NCBI GenBank assembly: GCA_026260175.1
Contig: JAKCWW010000105.1
Coordinates: 1 to 64,000 of the forward strand
Direction of reading: 5' to 3'
DNA: 64,000 nucleotides
From: Reticulitermes lucifugus
Lineage: Eukaryota; Arthropoda; Insecta; Blattodea; Rhinotermitidae
Shown: in pieces, positions 1 to 11,314 of the stretch
Layout of the letters: the number at the start of each line of letters is the position of its first letter
Position numbering within the stretch: the first letter of the stretch is position 1
Position numbers and translations under genes: made by a program
Notes under the pieces: generated by a model
Seen by the model: only the letters and a program-made list of their open reading frames with translations
Told to the model about the DNA's origin: nothing
The model's database searches: none

Positions 1-410
1 CCCAGATACAGAACTTTTTTTTCCCGGCCCAAGGTCGGATACTTTTTGGACAGACCTCGTAGGCTTACATTTTTCGTTTCTCACAATATGACGTTTTATT
101 CGAAATTCCTTAAATAACTTCAGAAATGAAATACGCAGACAGGGAGACTGACCTTCACGGAATTGTGATTAATGTTCCATACTTTTATTCGGGAAGTTTT
201 GGCCATGCTTTCAGGTGTCCTGGCTAAGGTTGTTTTAATTTTCTGAAGTGTTCCAAACAATTTCAACAGCCCTATATGACCCTTTTAATCAGCCTTTCAC
301 TCGGAGAGAGATGAGATATTTTTAGAAGCTTTTATTAGGAAAACCTGAAATACTCGGGAGGACTGGACATAAATGGGAAAATAAGCATAATATTAAAAAT
401 AATTATCCTC
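1..410. other. Unannotated AT-rich DNA
   Basis: I see no coding signal, repeat unit or RNA gene here. It ends at an (AAT)n tract that leads directly into a retrotransposon relic. Confidence 0.5.
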
Positions 411-433
411 ATAATAATAATAATAATAATAAC
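411..433. repeat. (AAT)n microsatellite
   Basis: A run of about seven ATA/AAT triplets. It is in frame with, and directly upstream of, the reverse-transcriptase relic at 434-700. A second (AAT)n tract lies at that relic's 3' end, so the fragment is bracketed by the same triplet. Confidence 0.9.
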
Positions 434-700
434 GACGTTGCAATTTCAGGAGATACAAATTTGATAAAGAAAGAAACCGAAAAGATTTTAATATGTAAAG
501 ACCTTACAATAGAAATAGAGCTCATGTGGAATGTAAAACAAAAAGTCATACAGATAATAACAGAGGCAGCTGGAACCATCTCAGAATCATTCAGACATTA
601 CAGGAGGAACATAGTTGGAAAGCACGACATCAAAGAACTACAGAAAACAGCCATATTGGGCACTGCGCACATTCTTCGGAAGGTATTATTGTACAAGTAG
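434..700 (+). pseudogene. LINE relic: C-terminal end of a reverse-transcriptase polyprotein
   Basis: An open frame running out of the upstream (AAT)n encodes the far C-terminal region of an insect non-LTR retrotransposon polyprotein. It starts at DVAISGDTN (codon 434), passes KKETEKIL and LTIEIELMWNVK, then AAGTISESFRHY, and ends with ELQKTAILGTAHILRKVLL before the stop at 698-700. I recognise this string from memory as the conserved tail that follows the RT domain in many insect elements; no search was run. The RT catalytic core (YADD) and endonuclease are absent, so this is a 5'-truncated copy. The frame is unbroken over 89 codons, which suggests a relatively young insertion. It is a different LINE family from the one repeated through the rest of the window. 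Confidence 0.75.
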
Positions 701-857
701 GGAATGTTTATCGTGAGAAAATAGCATTACATGTAACATAAATTGTTGCTGCAACATTATATACCGTAGAAACATGGTTTGCTTCAGGTGTGTAGTTTAA
801 ATACCATGCATTAAGGTGATAACAAATAATAATAATAATAATATTAATATTAATAAT
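701..857 (+). repeat. LINE 3' UTR with (AAT)n tail
   Basis: The sequence after the stop codon of the LINE relic, about 120 bp, ends in AACAAATAATAATAATAAT from about 821, followed by degenerate ATT/AAT triplets to 857. Non-LTR elements of some clades end in short tandem repeats rather than poly(A), so this tract is best read as the element's own tail. Confidence 0.6.
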
Positions 858-2289
858 GTTATCCTAATGTAACTCGACTTAAGGTTCACTTTCATGCTTC
901 GAATCACGCAATCACAATCCAGCTCATAAAAATATTATATCTGGTGGAACCTACTCGTTTTATCTCTCTCTCGCACCCTGTTCGAAAAACGCTGTAACTG
1001 CGCGACCTTGACGTAGACCGGAAGTAGTTTTATTCCCCTTTACGTGTCATCTTTTACTGAACACTTTACAATGCAATTTAGAGCTTTCCAAACTTTTGCG
1101 TCAGATTAAACTGTCCCTGTTCGGGCGTCGGTCTGCAAACATTCCAGTGCATTTTCGAATTTATTTTTCGTCCTTAATACGAATCCATTAAACTTACTTC
1201 TTAAATCTTCTTCCACACACAGTTAAGGGAAAATAACATTCTTATAACATTGCGCACTGGAAATTTTCTCGACTGTTTTTGTTTTACCTCCTGCACAGTA
1301 TTAAAACAGGCAGGGTTTACAGTTATATGGGTCCTGTTACGAGTATTTCGAATAAACATCAATGATCAGGATATAGACTTACTGAAAAGTACAAAATGCA
1401 ATTATCTGTAACGGGGCCCAACGCCTAAATGACCGAAAATAATATCAATGAAACTTTCTAAATGGCATGGTAACAGGTGAAAATTAAAAACGCGTGAGAA
1501 GAGTACAAACGTTTGATGCGGAGACATTGTTGTGTCTTAGAGAGTCGATCCGTCGTGGAGGGTCTGAATACGAGACTGGCTCAGTTGCAGTCGAAGTGAT
1601 GAACATTGTAATTTGTCTCATTCGACGATGACAGAAACGGCATTTAAGAAGGGAGGCTGCAGTGAGTAGCGTAACGACCGTTCGCTGATGATGTGGTTAT
1701 TAGGGCCGACAGATGTAAAAATTCTCACACATGCACATAGTGTCCGAACGCAGGGGACTGGTTTGAAGAAGGCTAGCAACAATTGATGGCGACCGGTGCT
1801 TCCACATATATGGCGAAACAAGATCTGGAAAGAAATCTGAGCGCTGCAGCTACACTTCCTGATCGTCATCTGTCCTTCTCCAGACATATGATTCTATAAA
1901 TCTTCTCCTACACACATCGCTCCAGCAGAATTGTTAAACGCAGGCCAAAAAGCGATAAAAGTTCCGGCGTCAGGTTGTACGCGTGTATTACGTATTCTGT
2001 ATTATGTATTTTAAACAAATTTTACATGGATTAATATCTTGACTCGGTCTGGAGACCTGTTATCTTGACTCAAGTATTCATGGATTTCCTCAGTCTCTTC
2101 ACCCAAATGCCAAGTTAGTGCCGTAAATTACTTAGGAATCGCTTCCTTCTACGTTTTTTGCAATTTATTAGTCAATTATAATCCTATTATTCAACACCTT
2201 ACAATCTGAAAAATTTTGAAGAAAGCACCATTTTTTTTACATGGTGAAGGGCCCCGCAGCAGATGCTACGGACGCACCACAGCCTTAAG
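858..2289. other. Unannotated stretch
   Basis: No family or motif was recognised. An 89-codon open frame on the minus strand (1618-1887) has no domain that I can name and I treat it as chance. The end of the stretch (2240-2289) abuts SINE A and contains GCCTTAAG (2282-2289), which reappears on the other side of that SINE. Confidence 0.4.
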
Positions 2290-2513
2290 GCTTTTTCCTA
2301 TGATGAAGATTAAGATGAGCAGTTTTTTTTTACCAAGTTTTACAAGTAATAGAGCACCAGTGGAATGAAACTGACAGGGGAAAACCGACAACTCGGAGAA
2401 AAACCTGTCCCAGTGCCGCTTTGTCCACCACAAACCCCACATGGACTGACCCGGGATCGAGCCCGGGCCTCCGCAGTGATAGGCCGGCGACTAACCGCCT
2501 GAGCCATGGCACG
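2290..2513 (-). mobile_element. tRNA-derived SINE, family A
   Basis: On the minus strand the element begins with a tRNA-like head. It has an A-box-like TGGCTCAGGCGG and a B-box-like GGCTCGATCCC, followed by a body translating to the string VHVGFVVDKAALGQVFLRV, which is common in insect SINE or LINE conceptual translations. The 3' end shows an A-rich stretch (T run at about 2325-2332 on the plus strand). The octamer GCCTTAAG occurs at 2282-2289 and again at 2514-2521, a candidate target-site duplication that sets these boundaries. Diverged copies of the body lie at 16075-16205 and 34608-34775. Confidence 0.8.
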
Positions 2514-2599
2514 GCCTTAAGCACCATTTAGTAATGCAAGAATAAGAAATATATAATTAACAACACTTTTTCAGACTGTTGACCTGCTGCTTATTCCGC

Positions 2600-2980
2600 G
2601 TCGAGTCGAATACGACTAGATAACTCCACGGAGAAGAGGCTTCGTTCAGAAACTGACAGTCGCTTATCATGTTAGTAAATCTGTTAAATTATATTCAGTC
2701 CGAATTTCAGTTACTACCTTCACAACAGTCTGCCACTGGATCGTATACTGACCGAGATTAATCAATTCCACAACATCACACATTATTTTTGTAAGATTTA
2801 CTTCAAAAGCATAAATTGTTTACGTTTAAGTCTCCCAATTGGTCTCCTTCCTTCAGATTTTGGGACTAAAATTTTGCATTCTTTCGTCATCTTTCCTATG
2901 TAGACTACAAGCCCCAACAATGTCATTCTGTTTGAAGTGTTCACCCTCATGTACGGCAAAACGTAAAACAGATTCATATT
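2600..2980 (-). pseudogene. Non-LTR retrotransposon relic: RT C-terminal tail and 3' end
   Basis: On the minus strand a frame shows in order a run like LYxxPxxxRV..SRRM, then GLVVYIGKM (family usual: AGHVARMG), then ECKILVPKSEGRRPIGRLKR at about 2881-2822. That is the recognisable GRPRRRW-type tail found after the RT domain of a widespread insect non-LTR element. The usual WEDNI box that should follow is lost. About 170 bp further on, at 2650-2600 on the same strand, is the family's 3' tag (TTTCTGAACGAAGCC, then GTGGAGTTATCTAG), matching the tag at 45165-45245. RT core and endonuclease are missing; it is dead. Confidence 0.65.
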
Positions 2981-3029
2981 TCTTCTTTTCAGCATCTTCA
3001 CTTCAGATCTGTATAACGAAAGAATGAAC

Positions 3030-3887
3030 ATTTTTGTATCTATTTCCATAGTTATGGTCTCACATTAGTTTCAGCGCAGTAGCGTTTGTTTTTACTGTGT
3101 TATATTTAATAAGTAACACGCATTCTGCTTCTCAAAACGTATTGTGCACCTTCAAAGATTGATATTTATTACAATACCGGAATGGGATTTGTTTTTCCAT
3201 TAGTTGAGTGAAACGAACAGAACCGATATGTGTTTTAGACTAAATTCCGCGTACTGTGCGGCAGTCGAGCAGCTTACTACAGGTAGCAGTGAACTCACGA
3301 TTCTTCCGCCGTCGGTTGTTTTTCCGGTTCGCGCCTCTGTAAGAGGTTTGTCGTTTTGATGGACGATGTCAGCCGTCACCCTGAATGGAACGGTATTGTA
3401 TATCCTGTTGAAAAGTGACTTGAAGAACATAAATGCCCGTTTCATAAAGGTATTAATTATTTCGCGGAAATCGTCACTGAGGGTTTATGATGTCAACTTT
3501 ATCATATCAGTTGCAGCTGGCTGTAAACTTTGTCCGTACGTTGGAATTCTAAGAAATGCAGGCCAGGCCTGTGCTCTAGCAAGTGCTAATGATAATATTG
3601 CTGTATCTGAATATGTGTGGTACCTAAAAGCCACACTGCATTCCGATTAAGACTTTGACCAGGAATGTGCGTGTATGCTGTATTACAGCCATATCGATAT
3701 TGACAAGCAGAGTCACTACTTAATGTGGCAGTTAGTTACATGTGGGAGAAGTAAGAGATGCGTAGAAACTTTTCAGAAAACTGACCCGATAAGCAACTTA
3801 GGAGAAATAGGCGTAGACGTTCTATCAGTATTAAATAAAACTTAAAGAAGTATGAAGATGTCGACTGGAATCGAGGACTCCATTCTT
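3030..3887. other. Unannotated stretch
   Basis: Short open frames on both strands (for example 3366-3650 plus) carry no recognisable motif. Nothing repeated was recognised. Confidence 0.4.
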
Positions 3888-3985
3888 TTGGGATATGACG
3901 CGGCGTCATTGCGTAATCGGTTCCCGACCTTCTGAAGGAAAACGGTATAGGATATTCAAGAACCCAGTGACGGGAGAATGAAGTG
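3888..3985. mobile_element. Foldback (MITE-like) element, short member
   Basis: The left end, TTTTGGGATATGACGCGGCG, then CATTGCGTAATCGGTTCCC, matches the arm of the element at 62424-62613 (inner side CTGGGTAACTGGTTCCC). The right end, AAGAACCCAGTGACGGGAGA, is its inverted partner. The internal part is mostly deleted. The 84-codon minus-strand frame covering this region is simply the translation of this element. Confidence 0.5.
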
Positions 3986-5997
3986 TTCAACTATACCATT
4001 GTGACGACATTAAGGCCTGGACTACAGTCATTGAAGTCGCTACAGGCACTAGTGGCTGGATGTTATGAACATGTCTCATACAAGGCGCGTAGCCGAAAAT
4101 CGATTAGTTTCTCTAGGAGTCTGCTGCATGAAGTCACATCTTTGGATTATACATTGCTTAGGTAAACTCAGTCTGAGGTATTGTTAGATACTAGGCCAAA
4201 CACTGAACATCTGTCGTGTGGGGTTACCGCAGCTAGTTATAACGAACTGTTTGAATGGCATGCATGACTTTCAATCTCCTTGTAAAGTAGGCTTTGTAGT
4301 GCAGCCCTCATTAACTGTTGACTGAATAGTGCTCTTCATTTCCGCCTTGCCTTTATCGATTTAAAAATGATTTTTCAGCTTTCAAAGAATGTTTTAAATT
4401 ATAACGTATAGAACTGCGTTTGTAGTAGTTCTAAATTGATGAGGCCAGCTTCATTTCCATGGGCGGAACGTCCAGGTTCCGGTCAAGCGTGGTTATGTCC
4501 ACCCTTGTAATTTGTAAAGTAAATTTGTAAATGAGGCGGGCAATCATGATCACTCGTTACTGCATAGTGTTTCCTGACGCAATTCGGCTTCTTTTAAAAT
4601 CATGTTTTTAACATCAAGTGTGAAGTTGAAGTTTTATTAAAACTAAATAATACAATTCTCTCCATACGTGCTACATGTCTCGCCCATCTCACCCATATTT
4701 TCGTTGACAGTCAACAAATACATTTCTAAAGACATAACTGGTTGAAGATGGCTTATTAATTTGTGCATGTAGACTATGTATTTGAAAACATAAGATATTT
4801 AGCCTATATTAACGGGTTGTCCGCTCCTTTGCGTCTAAGAACACGGAGCGTGTTTGTAGCTTTTGGAAATTAAGCGACTTAGCTGTTTAAATTTTAATTT
4901 TTATTGACTGTATCACAATTTTTCCCCTGAAGTAAAATCTTTAGTTATAAGATCGAAAGATAAAGTAGGAAAACTCAGTAACTTGGAACAGGACATTATT
5001 TGAACATTATAGTAACTCCAGACGTAATTCTGGAGAACTTCAAGTGTCTGTGTAAATTATTTGAAATTAGTGTGCATGTAATTGGTAAGCACGTATCTAT
5101 AAATAACGAAAACCTTCGCTCAGAGGATGATATTCGTTGGACTTAATTCGTTAACATTTCATGAACTTTTAAACATTTTGGTGCTATACTGAACACTACA
5201 TTGTAGAACGAGGCCTACTGCTTTTAATTTGTTACAGTTGTGATTAGCGAACTGTACCGAACTTAGATTTTATCTTTTTCCTTCCTGAAAATAATGAAAT
5301 TGTAAATACGATAATCTGATTCCACATTGGTGACTTTTATTTGCAATAAATGAACATCAAGGTCAGTATGTTTGGTTTTAATATCGTAGAGAACTCACCT
5401 GGAAAACGTGCGCTGAAGTTGTGCAAATTCCCACTCGTTTCCCTCCATTTTGCGCTATGATTTCGTTCACTGTATGTTTGGTACAGCGCGTGTCATTAAG
5501 GTGATTTCCGACGTGAAAGGAGGTGGCTGCTTGGGAGACCTGTATGTGGGTGGGGAAAGTTAACAGAGCATTATTTCCAGAAAAGGACCTGACGATATGG
5601 ACTAGATTCATCCAGGTCACAATAGGGTCAATGGCTGGCTCTTGTGAATACGTGGACCTTCAGTTTCCATAAAAGCCTGGGAACTTCTGAAGTTGCTGAA
5701 ACTCGATTGGTCAGCTTGGTGAAAATAAATGTTCTTCTTGGTGTTAGTCGGTAATGGAAGGGGGTTCTTTCTCCCAAGTCTTGTTGTAGAATTTAGTTTT
5801 ATTGCGTAATGAAGAAACACGCCTGCCTTCAGCCTATTGTAGCCATAAAAATAGAGCGGCTTATAATGTTACACTTTTATATTAAAATTTACTCAGGTTC
5901 TTTAGACGAAAGATGTTGCATGGAAGTCACGAAGTAATTATGGAGACTAATATTACGTAGCGATCCTGTATCGGTTGTCACGGTTATTCTGTATCTG
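3986..5997. other. Unannotated stretch
   Basis: AT-rich sequence. I see no conserved motif, tandem unit or tRNA-like head. The open frames at 5378-5820 on the minus strand have no nameable domain. Confidence 0.4.
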
Positions 5998-6240
5998 TAG
6001 TACCAAGTGGTGAAACAGTCAGTATAGTGACTAGGCTTACGGGCTGGACAACTTCAGTTCGATTACCGGAAGGAGTAATCTTTTTCTCTTCTTCGTCGCG
6101 CCGGTTCTGGCCATGGGACATGCTGACTGACCCATCCAGTGTTTGACGCAGTCTTTTCCTAGGGTCAGAGCGGTCGGGGAATGCATCTGCACACACACCT
6201 TCATCTACGGCCCGAACATCGTGATGATGTGATTAATTCA
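5998..6240 (+). mobile_element. tRNA-derived SINE, family F
   Basis: The tRNA-like head at about 6013-6072 has an A-box-like TATAGTGACTAGGC and a B-box-like AGTTCGATTACC. It is followed by a roughly 170-bp body. The opposite strand translates to PSGNRTEVVQPVSLVTILTV, a string seen in conceptual translations of insect SINEs. There is no second copy in this window, so the 3' boundary (6240) is approximate. Confidence 0.6.
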
Positions 6241-7239
6241 GTGCAGTGAAGTCTCTTCGTTTACTGGGTGGTGGAAGAACCGTGAAACGGTAAATGGTAA
6301 TTGAGCAGAGCTACGATAGTTTTTCAAGAAGGTACCGAAGTCTCACTCCGTATACACACTACGTGATGCTAAAATTCTTGTGCGCAGCTCTTCCACAGTT
6401 TTATGTTTCTTGTTCCGTACTCCTTTCTTCCAGCTTCAAATACTGATGTTTGTGAATAAAATTATCCCTGGCATAACATTCCATTCTGCCTTGTATGTAA
6501 TATATAAACACAGTTTAAATGAAATTACTGAAGAAATATTTTATTCTGCTCTTCGCATCAAGACCAGCAGTATGACATGTGCAGCAACAAATTCTGTGCC
6601 GCTTAGCGCATCTGCAATTTACATGGATACCTCCGCAGTGAATGGCTCCATTCCAGCAAGCAGCTACATTCCTTTCTGCAATCCCAACGGGCGTGACGTA
6701 CTTTATTACGAGTTGTGTTCGTCGGTCTGTCTGCTCTCTCTCTGTCTTCTGATGGTGCATATAGATGGGCAATTCACACTCTTTTCATCTCGCGAGTAGG
6801 TCCTCTTTTGCTATAATTACTCGCCCATCGGGTGGATGGAATGGATATATAAAAGCATTCATAGCCTCAGTGTCAATGAGGAGCACCGAAATGGATAACA
6901 CGGAGTGAATTACAGTTTCAGAACTTGAGTGGGAATGTTTACCTGAGATCAATGCTTCAGTTCAGTAGAAGCTCTTTATTAACACGTAGCATTCAGCAGT
7001 AAAAAGAGTTGTGCGCAATTTGCAGGATCATTCGTTAAAGAGAGGGAAATTTTGGAGCTGAAACTAAAACCGGAGCCTAAAAGCTTCTAAAACAAAGTAG
7101 AATGTCAGTAACATGAGATGAACATGAATTATAATTTGCGGTTATATAAAGAAGATGCATCTCCATATTGTTCTAATTATAACTCATTGATATTGAAATA
7201 AATATATGTCCAATTTAAAATTCTTTGCAATGTCCGGGC
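6241..7239. other. Unannotated stretch with a 139-codon open frame
   Basis: An open frame at 6380-6799 (+) overlaps an 85-codon frame at 6515-6772 (-). The plus frame is hydrophobic at its ends (FLFRTPFF near the start, CLLSLCLLMV near the end) but shows no domain, and I see no splice or promoter context that would make it a gene. No other features were seen. Confidence 0.35.
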
Positions 7240-7460
7240 GTTTTGTGTTCAACATCAGTAGGATAAGACGGGAAAGGCACGTAGCACGCATGGGAAATGA
7301 GAACTGCTCATATGATTTTCCTCGGAACATCGGAACAGAATATACCACTTGTGGATTTATTCATAGCTGGGAGGATAACATTAAAATGGATGTTAAGGAA
7401 ACAGAACGTGAGATTGTGTCATGCCAGTGATCGACTTTTGTGAACACGGCAACAAACCTT
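7240..7460 (+). pseudogene. Non-LTR retrotransposon relic: RT C-terminal tail
   Basis: A frame beginning at 7206 contains RRERHVARMGNE (about 7266-7301) and, further on, HSWEDNIKMDVKET (about 7362-7403). These are the two most conserved blocks of the post-RT tail of the insect non-LTR family repeated across this window (usual forms AGHVARMGE and RRWEDNIKMDLKE). The segment between them, normally ending in a GRPRR motif, is degraded. After the stop, ATCGACTTTTGTGAACACGG continues the family's tail, compare TTTTGTGAACACGG at 16690. No catalytic RT residues are present. Confidence 0.7.
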
Positions 7461-8485
7461 CAAATTCCACAAAAAGCGGAATTTCTTGGTTAGATAGGCT
7501 ACAAATAGCTTCTCAAGATGTACTCTGCTTAGTTTGTTGTTACGAGTAACTTAAGATTTGTACAAGAAAATTAGAGGATTGTGAAACTTAGGAGGTTACT
7601 ATGACTTGTGCGTGTGAAGCTGAAAATACACACAGAATTCTGGTAGAAATACTTCTTTGGAAGTGGCTACTTTGAAGACAAAGAGCTTTGGGAGCGAAAT
7701 TGAAGTGTAACTGGCTAAAGATGGTGTCCAATGGCGAGCGTTAAAATTTGAGGTGTAGAAACTCTGCTGCTGCTGCAGTATTATGTGTGTAGTTTGGAGT
7801 GTCTCAATTCTGTGACAAGACTGGCTGCAATGGGACCTAACATTCGATTTCGACATAATCGGCAAAGTCAACAGAACAAAGAACAAACTTTCTGGCGGTG
7901 GAATGCACCTACAAGAAGATGATGCATATTTTATCAAATACTTCATAATTTTATAAAACATCAGGTCTTCATCCAGGCAGTGACTTGGGTTAGAGCTCAG
8001 TATATGTTTTCGGTTGCACTGTAGCATTTCGGACGCACGTCTGTGGATGTGGCATTTCAGCATTTACGAGATACCCAATTACAGTTCTCTTGCCCTTTTC
8101 ATTATGCTTAATTTTCTCATGCAGTTTTCATCGTGATTATTTTCCTTCGCTTCCGTAAAGTACAACAACTCTTTCACGTAAAGTCGTCCTTGAAGGGTTT
8201 ACACTGCTGCTCAAGACGTTTTCTCATTTTATTTATTTCAAACGTTTATTAAGCCTCATTGTCTCTATTACGTACGCCCACCATTGTACTTTATCCTGAA
8301 CCAATTGGATCTAGTCAGTATGTAAGTTCTCACCCTATTCCTCCAAGATTAATTTTAATATCATCCTCCCATCTAACGTTTCATCTTTTAATTAGTCTTG
8401 TTTCTTCAGGCTACTAAACCAGTTCTCTGTTGGTGTGACCCTTACTCCCCATCCTTGTAATGTTTCGTACCCGGCCCCTTACTCC
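7461..8485. other. Unannotated stretch holding the longest open frame of the window
   Basis: A 154-codon frame at 7599-8063 (-) is the longest in the window. It includes a QQQQ run near the middle and is otherwise of mixed composition, with no signal peptide, domain or catalytic motif that I recognise. In about 65% AT sequence a frame of this length can occur by chance. I do not call it a gene. Confidence 0.35.
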
Positions 8486-8495
8486 ATTTCTTAAT

Positions 8496-8754
8496 CGTTT
8501 TTTTTTCATGGCTCGACAGCCCTAGTGGGCCTAGGCTTCCTGCTTATTGAGGTTTCGAGATCGCACTCAGACACACCACAGTCTTCAGAACTCCTCTGGA
8601 CGAGTTATCGGCCGGTCGCAGAGACCTCTACCTAAAAACACATAACACTCACAAGACACAGACATCCATGCCCCGGGCGGGACTCGAACCCCTAATCCCA
8701 GCAAGGGAGCGGCCGCAGACCCACGCCTGAGACCGCTCGGCCACCGGGCTCGGC
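8496..8754 (-). mobile_element. tRNA-derived SINE, family C (with target-site duplication)
   Basis: The minus strand starts with a tRNA head resembling a Leu/Ser class tRNA: GGTGGCCGAGCGGTCT (A-box region), a long variable region, then GGGGTTCGAGTCCCGCC (B box). It is followed by the body (GGCATGGATGTCTGTGTCTT and onward) and a short poly(A) seen as a T run at 8498-8506 on plus. The flanking near-repeats ATTTCTTAAT (8486-8495) and ATTTCATAAT (8755-8764) match at 9 of 10 bases and look like an aged target-site duplication. A second copy lies at 33448-33693 on the opposite strand. Confidence 0.88.
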
Positions 8755-8764
8755 ATTTCATAAT

Positions 8765-9802
8765 TATACTAACAGAAATTATAAAGCTTCCCATAGCCTA
8801 ATTAATTGTTACTTTTTGTGCCCAAGGTGCAGGTATACCCCGCAGCATTTTTCTCAGACAATGCCCCGTTTTCTTCCCGGAGAGGGAAAGGGGTAGTATT
8901 GTGATGATCGCGAACGGACCAGAAGGGCGTAAGACATATTAGGCGATTGGAATGTGTTGTTGCGAAACGTCTCATATTCACAAATATTAGGCCAAACAAC
9001 ATTTTTCTGTCTAATGAGCATAGCAGTGTTTCAAGTAATGTACGAGTACGTTATATTTGATTAATTTAAGGAAATCTGGAGAGGACAGACTTTATAAACG
9101 CATCTGAGCCTTGTTATGAGTTCAGTTATATCTTAATTTATCTTTGTGCTCACATACTGGGTGACAAAGATACAGTTCAGATAAATTACAGCCAGTGCAC
9201 ATGCACCTATTGTTCACTTTGTGATGTGTCACGTTAGGTTCGTCCTTACTAACATCCAGTGAACGTAGGTTTGATAATGCTTGTGTGAAAGTTACTGAAG
9301 GCAGCATTAGTGCTGTCTGCATGTTTCATCTTCAGAGGTACTTAATGAATTTAAGTTAAATTTGCTGTTGGGTGTATAGTCTGAAAGTGAGTGAATTTTA
9401 TTTATGTCCGCGTCCGTCTCTTACACTGCGTACCTAACATAAAGCTGAATTCGCGTTCACGCAGTTCGGATGACTGTAGCACAATGGTGGCACTGACACG
9501 AATTGATTTTGCTTTTCGAAGGACTGGAAGAGACGAAGTACTAAACACAAAAAAGTTTGGTGCACGCTGTTAATCTTTAATGAAGTTTCATGTTTGTACA
9601 CCTCCAGGAAATCTAGACAGTATTCATATTCTTACGTACATGTACATTTCAGGACGTTTGGCGGGTCAGTATTTAGGGTGGCGGCATTGTCCAGAAGATT
9701 TCTAAATATCAGCAGTGTTCCTAGATCGCTGTACTCACGATTTACTTAACCGTTCCAATAAACATCATATATCTTCAGCCTAAGCATTTGTGTGGAGCTT
9801 CA
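8765..9802. other. Unannotated stretch
   Basis: No conserved coding signal or repeat family was recognised between the SINE and the CAT/CAC microsatellite. Short frames at 8802-9002, 9122-9322 (-) and 9391-9573 (+) have no motifs. Confidence 0.4.
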
Positions 9803-9868
9803 CATCATCATCATCATCATCACCACCACCACCACCACCACCACCACCACCACCACCACCATCACCAC
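9803..9868. repeat. (CAT)n(CAC)n compound microsatellite
   Basis: Twenty-two consecutive triplets: first CAT, then about fourteen CAC, with one interspersed CAT near the end. In one frame it reads as poly-His, but no open frame of any length surrounds it. Confidence 0.95.
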
Positions 9869-10554
9869 GCAGTTCCAAACATTTCCCGCGGAAAAGAAAA
9901 ACATTTTACGTGAGGGAAGATAAGTACTCTAAGCTTACATGATTTCAGCCAAATATTAACTTTCGTCTTTGGAAAGGTGATTTAAGAACACTCTGTAGAA
10001 CCGATCCATTAGCTTCTTAGTCTTTGGAAAACCTGCTCCGACAAACAGGGGTTCCAGTTCAGGTATCAAGTAAAGGCTACAATTTAGTACCTGTCACCAG
10101 GACACGAAAAGAAGGTATGATAATCATTCTAAGAAAACGTTTTGAAAACAATGCTGAATGGATATCTTCTGGTGAACCATAAATTATTAATTTCCATATT
10201 TTTATCTACTCTGATCATTCATATCACCATATGGTGTTCTTGTGCAGCAGGGAAGGCAGCAAAACGCATTGGCAGTAATGTGTGCCCCTCACTTATAAAA
10301 TTGTCTGTTATCATGTATACATTTTGCTGAATAAGAGAGCTGAAATAAGAGGGCGTACATGTGAATGCACAGGAAGCACACACACAGTCTTCTATCTGAT
10401 CTTGTGCAGCGCACTTCATCATTATGATTTACTGGCCCATTGATACTGTATATGAGCAATTGAACAATTTATGAAGTTGGATGCGGTAGACAGGTTTCGT
10501 ACAGATGTGACTTAGGAATAAAGCAGGACCCCACTACTACCTTGCCTCATACAA
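9869..10554. other. Unannotated stretch
   Basis: No repeat family or gene was recognised. The last about 25 bp (CCACTACTACCTTGCCTCAT, 10531-10550) look like a decayed edge unit of the minisatellite that follows. Confidence 0.4.
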
Positions 10555-11314
10555 TATCAGTGTACACAGAGCCTTGCTACGGTATTATGCACACTGAGCC
10601 TCGCTACGGTATCCAGACACACTGAGCCTGACTACGGTATCAGTGTACACGGAGCCTCGCTACGGAATTCGGGTACACCGAGCCTCCTTACAGTATCCAC
10701 ACTGAGCCTCACTAAGGTATTCGTGTCCAGTGAGCCTTCTTACGGTATCCAGACGTTCTCGGCCCACTGCGATAGTCGTGTACACTGAGCCTCACTACGG
10801 TATCCAGACACACTGTCTCACTACGGTATTCGTGTACACTGAGCCTTACTACGGTATTATGTACACTGAGCCTTGCTGTGGTATCTGTGCATACAACCTC
10901 GCTACGGTATTACGCACAACGAGCCTCGCTGTAGTATCCGTGCGTACAGCTTCACTACGGTATTACGCACAACTAGTCTCGCTGTAGTATCCGTGCGTAC
11001 AGCCTCACTACGGTATTACGCACAACGAGCCTCGCTGTAGTATCCGTGCGTACAGACTCACTACGGTATTACGCACAACGAGCCTCGCTGTAGTATCGGT
11101 GCGTACAGCCTCACTACGGTATTACGCACAACGAGCCTCGCTGTAGTATCCGTGCGTACAGCCTCACTACGGTATTATGCACAACGAGCCTCGCTATGAT
11201 ATCCGTGCATACAGTCTTGATACGGCATTCCTGCATATCGAGCCTCGCTATGGTATCGGTGCATACAGCCTTGCTACGGCATTCCTGCACACCGACGCTT
11301 CTTACTGTATCCGT
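10555..11314. repeat. Minisatellite, 26-28 bp monomer with 53-bp higher-order units
   Basis: About 28 tandem monomers are each built on TAT-n(10-12)-GAGCCTCGCTACGG. From 10555 to about 10870 the monomers are individually diverged and 24-30 bp long. From about 10901 to about 11220 they pair into a dimer of a type reading TATTACGCACAACGAGCC and a type reading TATCCGTGCGTACAGCC. Landmark GCTGTAG (last copy reads GCTATGA) falls at 10928, 10981, 11034, 11087, 11140 and 11193, exactly 53 bp apart each time. The next dimer (11247) is 54 bp on and is degraded. Open frames across the array rotate through all phases because 53 is not a multiple of 3. Confidence 0.97.

Noticed and set aside
6380-6799. 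139-codon gene
   Set aside because: No domain, signal peptide or splice context, and the opposite strand is also open over much of it.
9803-9868. Poly-histidine coding segment
   Set aside because: No open frame surrounds it; it is a CAT/CAC microsatellite.
10555-11314. CRISPR array
   Set aside because: Units are contiguous with no unique spacers, and the DNA is clearly eukaryotic.
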